Part shown: positions 21,397 to 32,711 of the stretch, piece after piece
Position numbering within the stretch: position 1 is the stretch's first letter
How the letters are laid out: each line of letters opens with the position of its first letter
Origin: an uncultured Bacteroidota bacterium
GTDB lineage: Bacteria; Bacteroidota; Bacteroidia; Chitinophagales; Chitinophagaceae
Reading direction: 5' to 3'
Length of the DNA stretch: 42,432 nt
Assembly: GCA_903926855.1 (NCBI GenBank)
Contig: CAIYKV010000003.1
Location: 1-42,432, forward strand
Program-made: the position numbers and the translations under genes
Notes under the pieces: model-generated
Seen by the model: the letters and a program-made list of their open reading frames with translations, nothing else
Database searches by the model: none
Told to the model about the DNA's origin: nothing

Positions 21397-24270
21397 ATGG
21401 CAAAATCACCTAACCCCGTTGTAAAATCTCCTATTATTACCGAAGAATTTATTGAAGTATCCGGCGCAAGAGAGCATAATCTTAAAAATATTGATATTTC
21501 GATTCCTAAAAACAAACTCGTTGTTTTTACGGGGGTTAGTGGCAGCGGAAAATCATCTTTGGCTTTTGATACCATTTATAATGAGGGGCAAAGACGTTAT
21601 ATGGAAAGCTTTAGTGCTTATGCCAGGCAATTTATTGGTGATATGGAAAGACCCGATGTAGATAAAATCACCGGATTATCCCCGGTTATTTCCATTGAAC
21701 AAAAAACAACGAATAAAAACCCCAGATCTACGGTTGGCACTGTTACGGAAGTGTATGATTTTATGCGTTTATTATTTGCCAGAATCGGGGAAGCCTATAG
21801 CTATAATACGGGCAAAAAAATGGTCAAATTTAGTGAGGAAGAAATTGTAGAAAATATTTTTACCCGGTACAAAAATAAAAAAATCAGCCTGCTGGCTCCC
21901 TTGGTAAGAGGAAGGAAAGGGCACTATAGAGAATTGTTTGAAGACATTCGTAAAAAAGGATTTGTAAAAGTGAGGGTAGATGGAGAGATCATGGACCTGA
22001 CTCCCAAACTCCAGGTTGATCGCTATAAAATTCATGATATTGAAGTAGTAATAGATCGTTTACCCGTAACGGATGAGATGAAAACCCGTCTCAGCCAAAG
22101 TGTTCAACAATCTTTGAAGATGGGAAAAGAACTGATGTTTATGCTGGTTAATGATACAGGTAAACTGGTTCAATATTCCAAGCAATTGATGTGTGAGGAT
22201 ACGGGTATTAGCTATGAAGAACCGTCCCCCAATGCGTTTTCATTTAACTCTCCTTATGGGGCTTGCCCAACCTGCAAAGGATTGGGCAATGTGTATACCA
22301 TCAGTTTGGATGCAGTAATGCCCGACCGAAATCTGAGTGTAAATGAAGGTGGCATAGCCCCATTGGGTGAACAGCGGGATGCCTATTTATTCCGGAATGT
22401 AGAAGCACTGGCCAAAAAGAACAAGATTAATCTCGATAAACCCATAAAAGACCTTTCTGCAGCTGCTTTAAACACTTTATTATATGGTAATGAAGAAGGG
22501 AGTAGTCTGGAAGTTACCGATTCTGATGAGTTGCCAATAGGCCAGCCCTATGAAGGTGTATTTGAAGGCATCGTTCCGATGCTCAAACGCTGGTTTGCCG
22601 GAACCAATAGTACCGAAAGTTTGCGGGAATGGGTAGAGAAATACATGGAACTGAAAGTATGCGATGTCTGCAATGGTGCCCGTTTAAAAAAAGAAAGTCT
22701 ATGGTTTAAAGTAGATGAAAAAAATATTGCTGAATTAAGCCAACTGGATCTGGATAAATTATATCACTGGTTTATTAATATCGAAAAAAGATTAAGCAAA
22801 AAGCAGAACCTGATTGCTAAAGATATTTTAAAAGAGATCAGAGAACGTGTTAGCTTTTTATTGGATGTTGGTCTGACTTATCTCTCACTGGATCGACCGT
22901 CCAGAAGCCTGAGCGGTGGTGAATCACAGCGTATCCGCCTGGCCACACAGATCGGCTCACAATTACAAGGAATTACTTATATCCTTGATGAGCCCTCTAT
23001 TGGCTTACACCAACGGGATAATCATCAATTGATCATTGCATTACAAAATCTAAGAAATATCGGGAATAGTGTTTTAGTGGTGGAGCATGATAAAGATATC
23101 ATGATGGCTGCTGACTACCTCGTAGATATCGGTCCGAAAGCAGGAATTTATGGCGGACATGTGGTAGCAGCCGGAACACCGAAAGAAGTACTGCTTAGTA
23201 AATCGGATACAGCATTATACCTGAGTGGTAAAAAGTCAATCCCGGTTCCTTTGGAAAGGAGACATGGAAATGGAAAAACCCTGGAATTAAAAGGGGCTAC
23301 TGGAAATAACCTGAAGAATGTAGATGTGAAATTTCCATTAGGTAAACTGATTGTGGTAAGTGGGGTTAGTGGAAGTGGTAAATCCACATTGATCAATGAA
23401 ACCTTATACCCCATACTTTCAAAGCATGCCTATAATAGCAGGGTAACACCCATGCCATTTAAAAGTATCAAAGGACTGGAACATATTGATAAAGTAATTG
23501 AGATAGACCAATCGCCTATCGGTCGCACACCCAGAAGTAACCCTGCCACCTATTGTGGATTTTTTACAGAGATCAGAACCTTGTTTGCAGCGGTTCCTGA
23601 AGCTAAAATCCGGGGATATAATGCGGGGCGATTCTCATTTAATGTAAAAGGGGGAAGATGTGATGTTTGTGAAGGTGGTGGTATGCGTGTGATTGAAATG
23701 AATTTTCTACCCGATGTATATGTTCATTGCGAAAAATGCAATGGTAAAAGATATAATCGTGAAACATTGGAAATTCGTTACAAGGGAAAATCGATCAGCG
23801 ATGTATTGAATATGACTGTTGACGAAGCCTGCGAATTCTTTCAACCCATTGCCTATCTATACAGAAAGATAAAAGTATTGCAGGATGTGGGTCTGGGATA
23901 TATCACCCTTGGCCAGTCTGCAGTAACTCTTAGCGGTGGCGAAGCACAACGGGTAAAGCTGGCAACGGAACTGGGAAAAAAGGATACCGGTAAAACATTT
24001 TATATTCTCGATGAACCTACTACGGGTTTGCATTTTCAGGATATTCAACATTTGCTGGATGTATTAAATAAACTGGTTGATCGCGGAAATACAGTTTTAG
24101 TGATTGAACACAATCTCGATGTTATTAAAGTAGCCGATCATATTATTGATCTCGGTCCGGAAGGTGGCGGTGGTGGTGGAACTATATTATTTGAAGGGGT
24201 TCCAGAAAAAATGGTGCATATTAACAAAAGCCATACCGCAAGGTTCTTGAAAACGGAATTAGGCCTCTGA
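21397..24270 (+). CDS. uvrA: excinuclease ABC subunit UvrA
   Basis: GVSGSGKSSLAFDTIYNEGQRRY, zinc-finger CPTCKGLG / CDVCEGGGMR, two LSGGE signatures, ILDEP motifs. Confidence 0.99.
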   Translation: MAKSPNPVVKSPIITEEFIEVSGAREHNLKNIDISIPKNKLVVFTGVSGSGKSSLAFDTIYNEGQRRYMESFSAYARQFIGDMERPDVDKITGLSPVISIEQKTTNKNPRSTVGTVTEVYDFMRLLFARIGEAYSYNTGKKMVKFSEEEIVENIFTRYKNKKISLLAPLVRGRKGHYRELFEDIRKKGFVKVRVDGEIMDLTPKLQVDRYKIHDIEVVIDRLPVTDEMKTRLSQSVQQSLKMGKELMFMLVNDTGKLVQYSKQLMCEDTGISYEEPSPNAFSFNSPYGACPTCKGLGNVYTISLDAVMPDRNLSVNEGGIAPLGEQRDAYLFRNVEALAKKNKINLDKPIKDLSAAALNTLLYGNEEGSSLEVTDSDELPIGQPYEGVFEGIVPMLKRWFAGTNSTESLREWVEKYMELKVCDVCNGARLKKESLWFKVDEKNIAELSQLDLDKLYHWFINIEKRLSKKQNLIAKDILKEIRERVSFLLDVGLTYLSLDRPSRSLSGGESQRIRLATQIGSQLQGITYILDEPSIGLHQRDNHQLIIALQNLRNIGNSVLVVEHDKDIMMAADYLVDIGPKAGIYGGHVVAAGTPKEVLLSKSDTALYLSGKKSIPVPLERRHGNGKTLELKGATGNNLKNVDVKFPLGKLIVVSGVSGSGKSTLINETLYPILSKHAYNSRVTPMPFKSIKGLEHIDKVIEIDQSPIGRTPRSNPATYCGFFTEIRTLFAAVPEAKIRGYNAGRFSFNVKGGRCDVCEGGGMRVIEMNFLPDVYVHCEKCNGKRYNRETLEIRYKGKSISDVLNMTVDEACEFFQPIAYLYRKIKVLQDVGLGYITLGQSAVTLSGGEAQRVKLATELGKKDTGKTFYILDEPTTGLHFQDIQHLLDVLNKLVDRGNTVLVIEHNLDVIKVADHIIDLGPEGGGGGGTILFEGVPEKMVHINKSHTARFLKTELGL

Positions 24271-24327
24271 TGAATGAGACTTATTTTCATTGTATTCTTT
24301 AGTAATTCTCTTTCGTCAATAAGAAAA

Positions 24328-24783
24328 CTAATCACGGAGCATCAGGATATGCTGAATATCATCTTCCAGATAAATATCACTGATTTGTTTAAAACCAAAA
24401 GATTCATAAAATTTTTTCAGGTATAATTGGGCCCCGATCTGAATGGCCCCCGTTCCAAATAATGTGATACAAGCTTCAATAGAGCTTTCCATTAATAATT
24501 TCCCAGCACCATTGCCACGGTAAGCTGGAGAACTAATAACCCGGCCAATAGACATGTGTTCATAAACTAACCCCGGGTACAATAAACGAGAATAGGCAAC
24601 CAGGTTTTCTTTATCCCAAATCATTAAATGATGACAATCAAGGTCCTTATTATCGGCATCCTGAAATACACAGTTTTGCTCTACTACAAAAACTTCATTC
24701 CTTAAACGGATAATGGCATAAAGCTCATAAGGTGTCAGTTTGGCAAAAGGCTTGTATTCGATTTGGTATTTGGGTTCAGTCAT
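24328..24783 (-). CDS. GNAT family N-acetyltransferase (ElaA-like)
   Basis: LYAIIRLRNEVFVVEQNCVFQDADNKDLDCHHLM and GRVISSPAYRGNGAGKLLM motifs; start at MTEPKYQIEY. Confidence 0.88.
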   Translation of the reverse strand: MTEPKYQIEYKPFAKLTPYELYAIIRLRNEVFVVEQNCVFQDADNKDLDCHHLMIWDKENLVAYSRLLYPGLVYEHMSIGRVISSPAYRGNGAGKLLMESSIEACITLFGTGAIQIGAQLYLKKFYESFGFKQISDIYLEDDIQHILMLRD

Positions 24784-24902
24784 TTCAATGTTTTTATACG
24801 CTGACAGGCAGGTTTGCCCGCAAAAATAACGGTAGTACCACAATTATTTCACACCTTTGTCGCCATATTTACATTTCTGATCAATTCATAGGAAAATAGA
24901 CT

Positions 24903-26378
24903 ATGTCAAAACGAGTAGCCATTATCGGGGCAGGGCCAGCCGGGTTAACCGCGGCATATTTATTGGGTAAAGCCAACCAACAGGTGGTTGTATTTGAAAA
25001 AGACCCTGTATATGTTGGCGGTATTTCCAGAACAGAATCCTATAAGGGGTATCATTTTGATATTGGAGGCCATCGATTTTTCTCCAAATCAAAAGAAGTA
25101 GAAGATTTCTGGACCGAAATTCTGGGAGATGAGATGCTGGAGCGTCCGCGTAGTTCAAGAATCTATTATAACAATAAGTTCTTTTCTTACCCGCTGGTGG
25201 CTTTTGATGCATTAAAGAAACTGGGGATTATTGAAAGTACTTTGTGTGTACTCAGTTACCTGAAAGCAAGAATATTTCCTGTTAAGAACCCAACCAATTT
25301 TGAAGATTGGGTGGTTAATCAATTTGGGCGCCGACTTTTTAATATCTTTTTTAAAACCTATACAGAAAAAGTATGGGGGATACCTTGTAAAGAAATTTCA
25401 GCTGACTGGGCGGCACAGCGAATCAAAGGTTTATCCTTAAGCAGTGCTATCTGGAATGCATTATTTAAATCAGGAACAGGAGGAAGTAAAGATAAAGTAA
25501 TCAAAACCCTGATTGATTCTTTCCGTTACCCTAAACTAGGTCCGGGAATGATGTGGGAAGTATGCGCCGCAAAATGTAAAGAGATGGGTGTTGACATTGA
25601 GATGAATTGCGGAGTAAAGGATATCAGTTTGGCAAATGGGAAATGGACAATACATACTACCACTGGAAAAACAGAAGAAGGATTTGATTATGTTCTTTCA
25701 TCTGCACCCATGCGCGAATTGATTGCTTCTGTATTACCGAAATTTCCTGAAAACGCATTTAGTTCTTCGCAGCATCTTGGCTACCGTGATTTTCTAACCG
25801 TAGTATTGATTTGCAGAGACGAGGATGCATTTAGCGATAACTGGATCTATATTCACGACCCTAGTGTAAAAGTTGGACGGATACAGAATTTTAAATCCTG
25901 GAGCCCCTATATGGTTCCCGATCCATCCATGGCATGTTATGGATTGGAATATTTTTGTTTTGAAGGAGACGGATTATGGACCAGTTCTGATGAAACCCTA
26001 ATCAACCTGGCCAAAAAGGAGATTGAAAAAATCGGATTAACAAAACCCAGCGCAGTGGTAGACGGATATGTGGTTCGACAACCAAAAGCCTACCCGGTTT
26101 ATGATCAGTCCTACAAAGAAAATGTGGAAGCCGTTCGTGAGGCTTTGAAATCTTACCCAGGACTTTACTTGGTTGGTAGAAATGGAATGCATAAATATAA
26201 TAATCAGGATCATAGTATGATGACGGCAATGTTGGCAGCAAAAAATATCATAGCTGGTAATGAATTATATGATCTCTGGGATGTAAATGAAGATGCAGAA
26301 TACCATGAAGGTGGGGAGAGAGGAGCAGAGGAAACAGAAAAGGTATTGGGAAGAATGGTACCTGAGAAAGTCAATTAA
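24903..26378 (+). CDS. NAD(P)/FAD-dependent oxidoreductase (UDP-galactopyranose mutase/amine-oxidase-like)
   Basis: [19 protein letters not shown] dinucleotide fold, [23 protein letters not shown]-terminal [19 protein letters not shown]. Confidence 0.88.
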   Translation: MSKRVAIIGAGPAGLTAAYLLGKANQQVVVFEKDPVYVGGISRTESYKGYHFDIGGHRFFSKSKEVEDFWTEILGDEMLERPRSSRIYYNNKFFSYPLVAFDALKKLGIIESTLCVLSYLKARIFPVKNPTNFEDWVVNQFGRRLFNIFFKTYTEKVWGIPCKEISADWAAQRIKGLSLSSAIWNALFKSGTGGSKDKVIKTLIDSFRYPKLGPGMMWEVCAAKCKEMGVDIEMNCGVKDISLANGKWTIHTTTGKTEEGFDYVLSSAPMRELIASVLPKFPENAFSSSQHLGYRDFLTVVLICRDEDAFSDNWIYIHDPSVKVGRIQNFKSWSPYMVPDPSMACYGLEYFCFEGDGLWTSSDETLINLAKKEIEKIGLTKPSAVVDGYVVRQPKAYPVYDQSYKENVEAVREALKSYPGLYLVGRNGMHKYNNQDHSMMTAMLAAKNIIAGNELYDLWDVNEDAEYHEGGERGAEETEKVLGRMVPEKVN

Positions 26379-26406
26379 CAAGTAATAATTAGTAATTAAT
26401 AATTTA

Positions 26407-26450
26407 TACAAACAAAAAAGCACAGAATTTTCTGTGCTTTTTTGTTTGTA
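26407..26450. terminator. bidirectional terminator, perfect 21-bp palindromic hairpin
   Basis: TACAAACAAAAAAGCACAGAA-TT-TTCTGTGCTTTTTTGTTTGTA between convergent genes. Confidence 0.85.
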
Positions 26451-26495
26451 TGTCTTTTGAAATTAACTTAGTTTCCTACGAAGTAATTTCATCAA

Positions 26496-27851
26496 CTATC
26501 TTCTGGATACGCCAGGTATGACTGCCAGGCTTTCGTTACCATCTTCGCCTACAGATTGTATAGCAAAAAAGTAGTTGTCTTTTGAATAAGGAAGTGTGTA
26601 TTCATTTTGGGTGGTAAAGAATTTCTTTTGCCAGAATGCATTGGTGGTTTCACGCATAAGGATATAATAGCCTTTTACTTTACCGGTCTTAGGAGCTTTC
26701 CAGTTAAGGGATGTATAATTATTTAGGTTCTTAACTTCCACTTTTACATCTTCGGGCATGGGGGGAGCTTTGGAAAGATTGGTCAGACTAGATAAATTCA
26801 TGGCAGTGTTCTTGCGGAGGTATTCAAAATCCATGAACTCCGGAAGATCACCATATTGTATTCCATTTTCCATTCTTACATTCTGGTGCTGATGATAATA
26901 ATTTTCATTCATCTCAGTAATACGTACTGCCGCATAGCCATTTAATACATAGGGAGTATGGTCTCCACCACGTAAGAACCTGTCATTGCGATATACCATG
27001 ACTACTTCCAGGTTCTCTACATATCGTTCACCAATTTCTTTCACATAGCGTGCTAGCTGACGGGCTTTTCCATCATTTTCCAAACCCAGGTTTCGGATAT
27101 TCGTAGCTACCTTGCCGGTATCTAATACGGATAATCCTTCACTGAACACACGAATACGTGTATTGTCTACTATTTTGGTTTCACTGGTATTATTACTGCC
27201 CATGATATCATTATTCAACACCGCTTCAATATTCCAGTTTTCTTTTTTGGCTTTATTCGCCATATAATAAGCGCCAAGCAACCCTTGTTCTTCTCCACTG
27301 ACTGTTACAAAAATAACAGTAGCCGGAAAAGCATGTTTACTCATGATACGGGCACATTCAATCACAGCAGCAGAACCGCTCCCGTCGTCATTAGCACCTG
27401 GGGCATCGCCTGTACTATCTGTTGGACTGGATCGCATATTATCTAGATGACCACTGATTAGGAATATGCGTTTATCATTCGGGTCTGTTCCTTTTAATGT
27501 AGCCACTACATTCCCCAAAACAATATCCCTGCTTACCCTGTTTTTATCTGCCTTATAAATAGTGGTATCAATAAAAGCAGTTAAACGGCCATTACTCTGT
27601 TTGGCAAACTCATTGAATTTGCTTAATACCCAGTCCCTCGCGGCTGCAATACCACGTGTATTACTAGGCTGTGTACTCAGCGTACTGCGGGTTCCGAAGC
27701 TGACCATTTTGTAGATATAGGACTGTAAAGAATCTGCCGATACCTCTTTTACCATTTTGTCAATTTCAGCATCACGCTGAATAATGGTTTGAGCAGTAAC
27801 AAAATGACAAATCAATGACAGAATAAAAGCGGTAAAAATACTTTTTCTCAT
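26496..27851 (-). CDS. M28 family metallopeptidase with C-terminal FnIII-like domain
   Basis: Signal peptide (MRKSIFTAFILSLICHFVTAQ); SGHLDNM, GANDDGSGSAAVIE, VSGEEQGLLGAYY, GGDHTPY motifs; C-terminal LNWKAPKTGKVKGYYIL. Confidence 0.92.
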   Translation of the reverse strand: MRKSIFTAFILSLICHFVTAQTIIQRDAEIDKMVKEVSADSLQSYIYKMVSFGTRSTLSTQPSNTRGIAAARDWVLSKFNEFAKQSNGRLTAFIDTTIYKADKNRVSRDIVLGNVVATLKGTDPNDKRIFLISGHLDNMRSSPTDSTGDAPGANDDGSGSAAVIECARIMSKHAFPATVIFVTVSGEEQGLLGAYYMANKAKKENWNIEAVLNNDIMGSNNTSETKIVDNTRIRVFSEGLSVLDTGKVATNIRNLGLENDGKARQLARYVKEIGERYVENLEVVMVYRNDRFLRGGDHTPYVLNGYAAVRITEMNENYYHQHQNVRMENGIQYGDLPEFMDFEYLRKNTAMNLSSLTNLSKAPPMPEDVKVEVKNLNNYTSLNWKAPKTGKVKGYYILMRETTNAFWQKKFFTTQNEYTLPYSKDNYFFAIQSVGEDGNESLAVIPGVSRR

Positions 27852-28100
27852 GGGTGTTGGTTGAGGCTTAAAGTTAAGCACAAGAAGGATTTCCACCCAT
27901 TTTTTTGCAGAAGATGGTTTTGTTATGAAAAATTTCGTGAATTCTTCTGGCTCAATTATGGGAAAATAGAAATGGATATTTGACGCCTCCAGAATACAAA
28001 GTAAATAAATCAGGTTTGAACAAAATAATTCATCAGGTGTTTAGTACTTTTATACACCTTCATTTGAGTCTATATCATTAAATATTATAAACTTTTATCT

Positions 28101-28859
28101 ATGAAATCAAGATTCCTCCTGATAATATTGTTAGCAGTTTTGGGAAAACTCAATGCCCAGCTGGCAAAACCTGACACCATCAAAACCCGGATTGGATCCC
28201 TAGTGATTCAACCTGTTCAGCATGCAAGTCTGGTGTTTGTGATAAACGGTGTAACCATTTATGTAGATCCCTCAGGTGGTGCAGACCTTTTTAAAGAAAT
28301 GCCAGCACCGGGTATTATTATCATAACAGATATTCATGGTGATCATTTCGATAGCAAAACATTAGATGCAGTAAAATCTTCCAATACCTTATTGATAGTG
28401 CCCCAGGTGGTAGCAGATAAATTGTCGGGTATTAATAAGGAAAAACTGGTAATACTTAAGAATGGGGAAACTACCCAACAGGCAGGTATTTCTATTGCCG
28501 CAATACCCATGTATAATTTACCCGAATCCGCTACTGCTATGCATACCAAGGGAAGAGGGAATGGATATGTTTTGGGAATAGGAGGTAAAAATATTTATAT
28601 AGCAGGTGATACACAAGGTATTCCGGAAATGCGGTCCTTGAAAAATGTTGATATCGCTTTTGTTTGTATGAACCTGCCTTATACCATGAATATCACAGAA
28701 GCGGCTGATGCTGTACTGGCTTTTTCACCAAAGATTGTATACCCTTATCATTATCGCGGACAGGGCGGTTTTAGCGATGTAAATGCATTTAAAGATTTGG
28801 TTGCAGCGGGCAATAAAAAGATAGAAGTAAGATTACGTAATTGGTATCCTGCTAAATAG
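28101..28859 (+). CDS. MBL fold metallo-hydrolase, secreted (UlaG/YtnP-like)
   Basis: Signal peptide; QHASLVFVINGVTIYVDPSG, ITDIHGDHFD, IYIAGDTQGIPEM motifs. Confidence 0.85.
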   Translation: MKSRFLLIILLAVLGKLNAQLAKPDTIKTRIGSLVIQPVQHASLVFVINGVTIYVDPSGGADLFKEMPAPGIIIITDIHGDHFDSKTLDAVKSSNTLLIVPQVVADKLSGINKEKLVILKNGETTQQAGISIAAIPMYNLPESATAMHTKGRGNGYVLGIGGKNIYIAGDTQGIPEMRSLKNVDIAFVCMNLPYTMNITEAADAVLAFSPKIVYPYHYRGQGGFSDVNAFKDLVAAGNKKIEVRLRNWYPAK

Positions 28860-28869
28860 GATATTGGTT

Positions 28870-30153
28870 TTAGTAACCATATTTTCCTTTCCATCTTTCT
28901 TTCAGGAATTTTCTTAATTCATTTTCCCGGGCATTATTACCGGGTTCATAAAAAGTAGTACCTGCAATTTTATCGGGCAGGTATTCCTGTTCAATAAAAT
29001 TACCCTCCCCCTGGTGTGAGTATTGGTAGCCTTTACCATAATTCATGTCTTTCATTAGCTTGGTGGGAGCATTCCTGATATGAAGAGGAACAGATAAGTC
29101 GCCGTATTGCTGTACAGCCGATAAAGCAGCTCCAATAGCTGCATACGACGCGTTGCTTTTAGCAGATGAAGCAAGATAAGTGGCACATTGCGAAAGAATG
29201 ATCCTGCTTTCGGGATATCCGATTTTGCTCACAGCATCAAAACATGCATTGGCCAAGAGCAAAGCATTCGGGTTAGCATTGCCAATATCTTCACTGGCAA
29301 AGATTAACATACGTCTCGCTATGAATTTTACATCTTCTCCGCCTTCAATCATTCTTGCCAACCAGTAAACGGCCCCATTTGGATCACTGCCACGCATACT
29401 TTTGATAAATGCAGAAATAATATCATAATGCTGCTCACCCTGCTTATCGTATAATGCAATTTTTTTCTGGGCAATCTGCATCACCAGTTCATTGGTGATT
29501 ACCAATTTTTTTGAATCGGATGTATTTTCGGAAAACTGCGTTTGTACAACCAGCTCAAACAGGTTCAGTAATTTTCTTCCATCTCCTCCTGAAATATTGA
29601 TCAGCGCCTCGGTTTCTGATAAACTGATATCCTTATTTTGGAATAATTCATCTTTCCCGATAGCCTGCTCTAAAAGACTTACCAGGTCTTTCTCCTGTAA
29701 TGCTTTCAACACATATACCTGGCAACGACTCAGTAAGGCACTGTTTACTTCAAATGAAGGGTTTTCGGTAGTGGCACCAATTAATGTGATCACCCCTTTT
29801 TCAACGGCTCCCAATAAAGCATCCTGCTGTCCTTTGTTAAACCGATGTATCTCATCTATGAATAAGATGGTACCAGGATTATGTTTGGCTTCTTCAATCA
29901 CTTCCCTAACTTCTTTTACACCACTACTGATGGCACTTAACTGAAAATAAGGAACCTGTAAAGTATTGGCGATAATATTTGCGATGGTTGTTTTTCCCAC
30001 ACCCGGAGGTCCCCATAAAATCATGGAAGGTATCCTGCCCTGATATATGGAGTTGTATAAAATGCTGTTTTTGCCGGTAAGATGTTCCTGTCCTACAAGA
30101 TCATCCAGACTTACCGGGCGCATTCTTTCGGCTAAAGGAATGGTAGTATTCAC
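28870..30153 (-). CDS. rarA: replication-associated recombination protein A (RarA/MgsA) AAA+ ATPase
   Basis: RMRPVSLDDLVGQEHL, WGPPGVGKTTIA, FIDEIHRFNKGQQDALL, GATTENPSFEVNSALLSRC motifs. Confidence 0.96.
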   Translation of the reverse strand: MNTTIPLAERMRPVSLDDLVGQEHLTGKNSILYNSIYQGRIPSMILWGPPGVGKTTIANIIANTLQVPYFQLSAISSGVKEVREVIEEAKHNPGTILFIDEIHRFNKGQQDALLGAVEKGVITLIGATTENPSFEVNSALLSRCQVYVLKALQEKDLVSLLEQAIGKDELFQNKDISLSETEALINISGGDGRKLLNLFELVVQTQFSENTSDSKKLVITNELVMQIAQKKIALYDKQGEQHYDIISAFIKSMRGSDPNGAVYWLARMIEGGEDVKFIARRMLIFASEDIGNANPNALLLANACFDAVSKIGYPESRIILSQCATYLASSAKSNASYAAIGAALSAVQQYGDLSVPLHIRNAPTKLMKDMNYGKGYQYSHQGEGNFIEQEYLPDKIAGTTFYEPGNNARENELRKFLKERWKGKYGY

Positions 30154-30219
30154 TCTGGAAAAGTAGTGAAAAATGACTGATAAAGGTTTTTTGAAATACC
30201 CACAAACTTTCTGGAGTTC

Positions 30220-30732
30220 TTATTCTTCCTGTTTACCGAAAAGATGGGCGTATTGTTTCAGTAAACGGAAATTAAGGAAGATATGGTATACTAAGATTAT
30301 TCCCATAAATAACATAAAATAGGCTGCTATTTTCATGGCTTTCATAAAGAATTCCGGGGTAAGTAAAGCGGGCACATTGGGTTGCGTTTCCAGCATTTGA
30401 CCCACTATTTGTCGTAAACTACTGTCACTACTGGCCAGAATGCTAATCGAATTCATTAAAATCATGGTACCAATAAAAAGAGATATATAGGCATTTACTT
30501 TAATCCAGTCTTTTAAAGAGGGTTTACTCGGTCGTCCTGTATCGATATGCTGGGTAAGAAAGCGAAGACTGGCAAATGTATAAATCACGAAGCAGGCTAC
30601 CATAAATACAATCAGAAAAAATGCTGGGTTTACCAGGGCATTAATCAGCATAAAAATATCCAGCAGGGCAAAAAATGCGGCAATCGGGATCAGGATAAAA
30701 CTCAGTATTCGAAAAATGGTCAATGGTTTCAT
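30220..30732 (-). CDS. hypothetical membrane protein
   Basis: 170-aa ORF, four hydrophobic segments. Confidence 0.7.
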   Translation of the reverse strand: MKPLTIFRILSFILIPIAAFFALLDIFMLINALVNPAFFLIVFMVACFVIYTFASLRFLTQHIDTGRPSKPSLKDWIKVNAYISLFIGTMILMNSISILASSDSSLRQIVGQMLETQPNVPALLTPEFFMKAMKIAAYFMLFMGIILVYHIFLNFRLLKQYAHLFGKQEE

Positions 30733-30749
30733 GCAAAAATAGCAGACAA

Positions 30750-31697
30750 TTATTGTTGTTGCTGCCCGACAAATGTATCAATAATAATTTCTTCGACCTC
30801 ATTGCCTTCCTGCTTTTCCAATTGTACACTCGTAAGTTCCTCAAAAGTAACTCCGTCTTCATAGCCAACGGAAACATAAACAGAAAGTGATTGACGGGCA
30901 GGGCCCTTAAAAGTACCTTTTACGGGAGAGCAGTTTTCGAAATTCCGGCCTACGGCCAGTTTCACATGGGTATTGGTTACCCATACATTATTGGTAGGGT
31001 CAATACCAGCCCATCCAAAATGGGGTATATAGGCTTCTACCCAGGCATGGGTAGCACCTTCTCCGCGCATGCCATTTTTATTGGGACAAATATACCCACT
31101 TACATATCTCGAAGGAATTCCCATCATTCTTAAAAGTTCAAGCATCACATGGGCAAAATCCTGGCAAACACCCGCCTGTTTTTCCAAAATCTCGTCAACG
31201 GTTGATTCTATAGTGGTGATTCCTTTGATATAGGTAAAATGAGTAAAAATAAAACTGCAGGTATCCTGAACAATCTCCAAAATGGATTTATTGTTAGGTG
31301 CTAACTCAGTAATATATTCCTCCATTAAATGCATTGCATTAACCGGGGAAGCCCTTGATAACTCAAGTAACTGCAGATCATTGCCAATAAAACTATCGAG
31401 TTCCTGTATATAAGATGCAATAGGAGTTTTCATCTCTGGTTGAGCCAGGGTTCGGATGATGAGTTTGCTTTCAATAATCATTTCCCGGTGAGGAGAAAGC
31501 AGGTTAAACGTACCAGATTTATTACCCCAATAATCTGTATACGTATGTACTTCGGGATCGTCTGTAATTAACAACTGGTGTTCAAGGGTTTCCTGATCGG
31601 GTGTTTGGTAAGGGAAAATTTTTATATCATTCACACTCTCTTTAACCGGTCTGTCGTATTCGTATTTTGTGATGTGATGAATCCTGAAAATCGACAT
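30750..31697 (-). CDS. transglutaminase-like family protein
   Basis: MSIFRIHHITKYEYDRPV start; GVCQDFAHVMLELLRMMGIPSRYVSGY, ATHAWVEAYIPHFGWAGIDPTN catalytic Cys/His/Asp pattern. Confidence 0.93.
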   Translation of the reverse strand: MSIFRIHHITKYEYDRPVKESVNDIKIFPYQTPDQETLEHQLLITDDPEVHTYTDYWGNKSGTFNLLSPHREMIIESKLIIRTLAQPEMKTPIASYIQELDSFIGNDLQLLELSRASPVNAMHLMEEYITELAPNNKSILEIVQDTCSFIFTHFTYIKGITTIESTVDEILEKQAGVCQDFAHVMLELLRMMGIPSRYVSGYICPNKNGMRGEGATHAWVEAYIPHFGWAGIDPTNNVWVTNTHVKLAVGRNFENCSPVKGTFKGPARQSLSVYVSVGYEDGVTFEELTSVQLEKQEGNEVEEIIIDTFVGQQQQ

Positions 31698-31707
31698 TCG
31701 AATTTTT

Positions 31708-32649
31708 TTATGAATAAGAAAAATAGATCTGCGCAAATATCCGGTTGAATTCTGTCATTTCCTTCCTGATAAACAAAAGAAATTTTTCAAGCCCTGTTTC
31801 TTCTACAATGCTTAGGTCTGAGAAATGAACATAACTATGTAACCTACCAAATGACCTGTTAAGAGCAGTGGTGCCTTCAACCGGGTTGGACGCGGTTATT
31901 TCTGATAAATATTTCTGGGCCCTTCCCAATGCATAATACAAAGAACGGGGGAAATGCCGGTCGAACAAAACCTGCTGGGCAACATTATAGTTATGATTCT
32001 GGTTGCTATAGTTTTTCAAATGCAATTCATAGCCCGATAATGCCAGCAACAAACTGCGCCAGAACAGTATATCCTGCTCTTTGGCAAAATCAAAATCTAC
32101 TTTTTTGAAAAAAGAATGTGTAAACTCCACAGTTAATAAACATCTTTCTGTGTACTTACCCAAATTCATATAATTCCAACCCTGCCCTCGTGGCATCGTA
32201 CTATCCGTAATTCCACAAAACTGGTCACTGCTATTAATCAGCAAATCAATTACACTGATCGCTTCCGGTCCTGCTAATTTCTCGGTCAAAAAAGGATCAT
32301 TCACCAGATGGTATATATGATTCACCTGCTCCCATACTTCTTTGGTAATCTGGTCCTGCACCCCTCTTGCATTTTCCCTGGCACGGGTAATAATCACTTT
32401 CAGTGAATTGTGATTATCGGTATTGGCAACCAGGTATTGAAGGGAAGCGCTGTCATTCATCTTCAATACCTCGATTTCTTCTGCAGACAGGGAAGTGAAT
32501 ATTTTTAAAGAAGGTTCCCAAGTTAAGCCACTGGTTTGTACTTTATCTAATGATAAAATATAGCTTGTTTTTAATAAGCGTAACATACCATCGGCTCTTT
32601 CCATATAACGGTGAAGCCAGTATAAAGAGTCTGCAATTCGGCTAAGCAT
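31708..32649 (-). CDS. alpha-E domain-containing protein
   Basis: MLSRIADSLYWLHRYMERADGMLR, GQGWNYMNLGKYTERC motifs; conserved neighbour of ATP-grasp and transglutaminase genes. Confidence 0.93.
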   Translation of the reverse strand: MLSRIADSLYWLHRYMERADGMLRLLKTSYILSLDKVQTSGLTWEPSLKIFTSLSAEEIEVLKMNDSASLQYLVANTDNHNSLKVIITRARENARGVQDQITKEVWEQVNHIYHLVNDPFLTEKLAGPEAISVIDLLINSSDQFCGITDSTMPRGQGWNYMNLGKYTERCLLTVEFTHSFFKKVDFDFAKEQDILFWRSLLLALSGYELHLKNYSNQNHNYNVAQQVLFDRHFPRSLYYALGRAQKYLSEITASNPVEGTTALNRSFGRLHSYVHFSDLSIVEETGLEKFLLFIRKEMTEFNRIFAQIYFSYS

Positions 32650-32711
32650 AAAGAAATCTGTTTGTTAGTTTACTATTTAGTTTGCTTACTAATTTTTGGT
32701 AACGGTGCTGG

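Noticed and set aside
29492-29944. 150-aa antisense ORF within rarA
   Set aside because: Lies across the conserved RarA Walker/sensor region on the opposite strand; no independent support.
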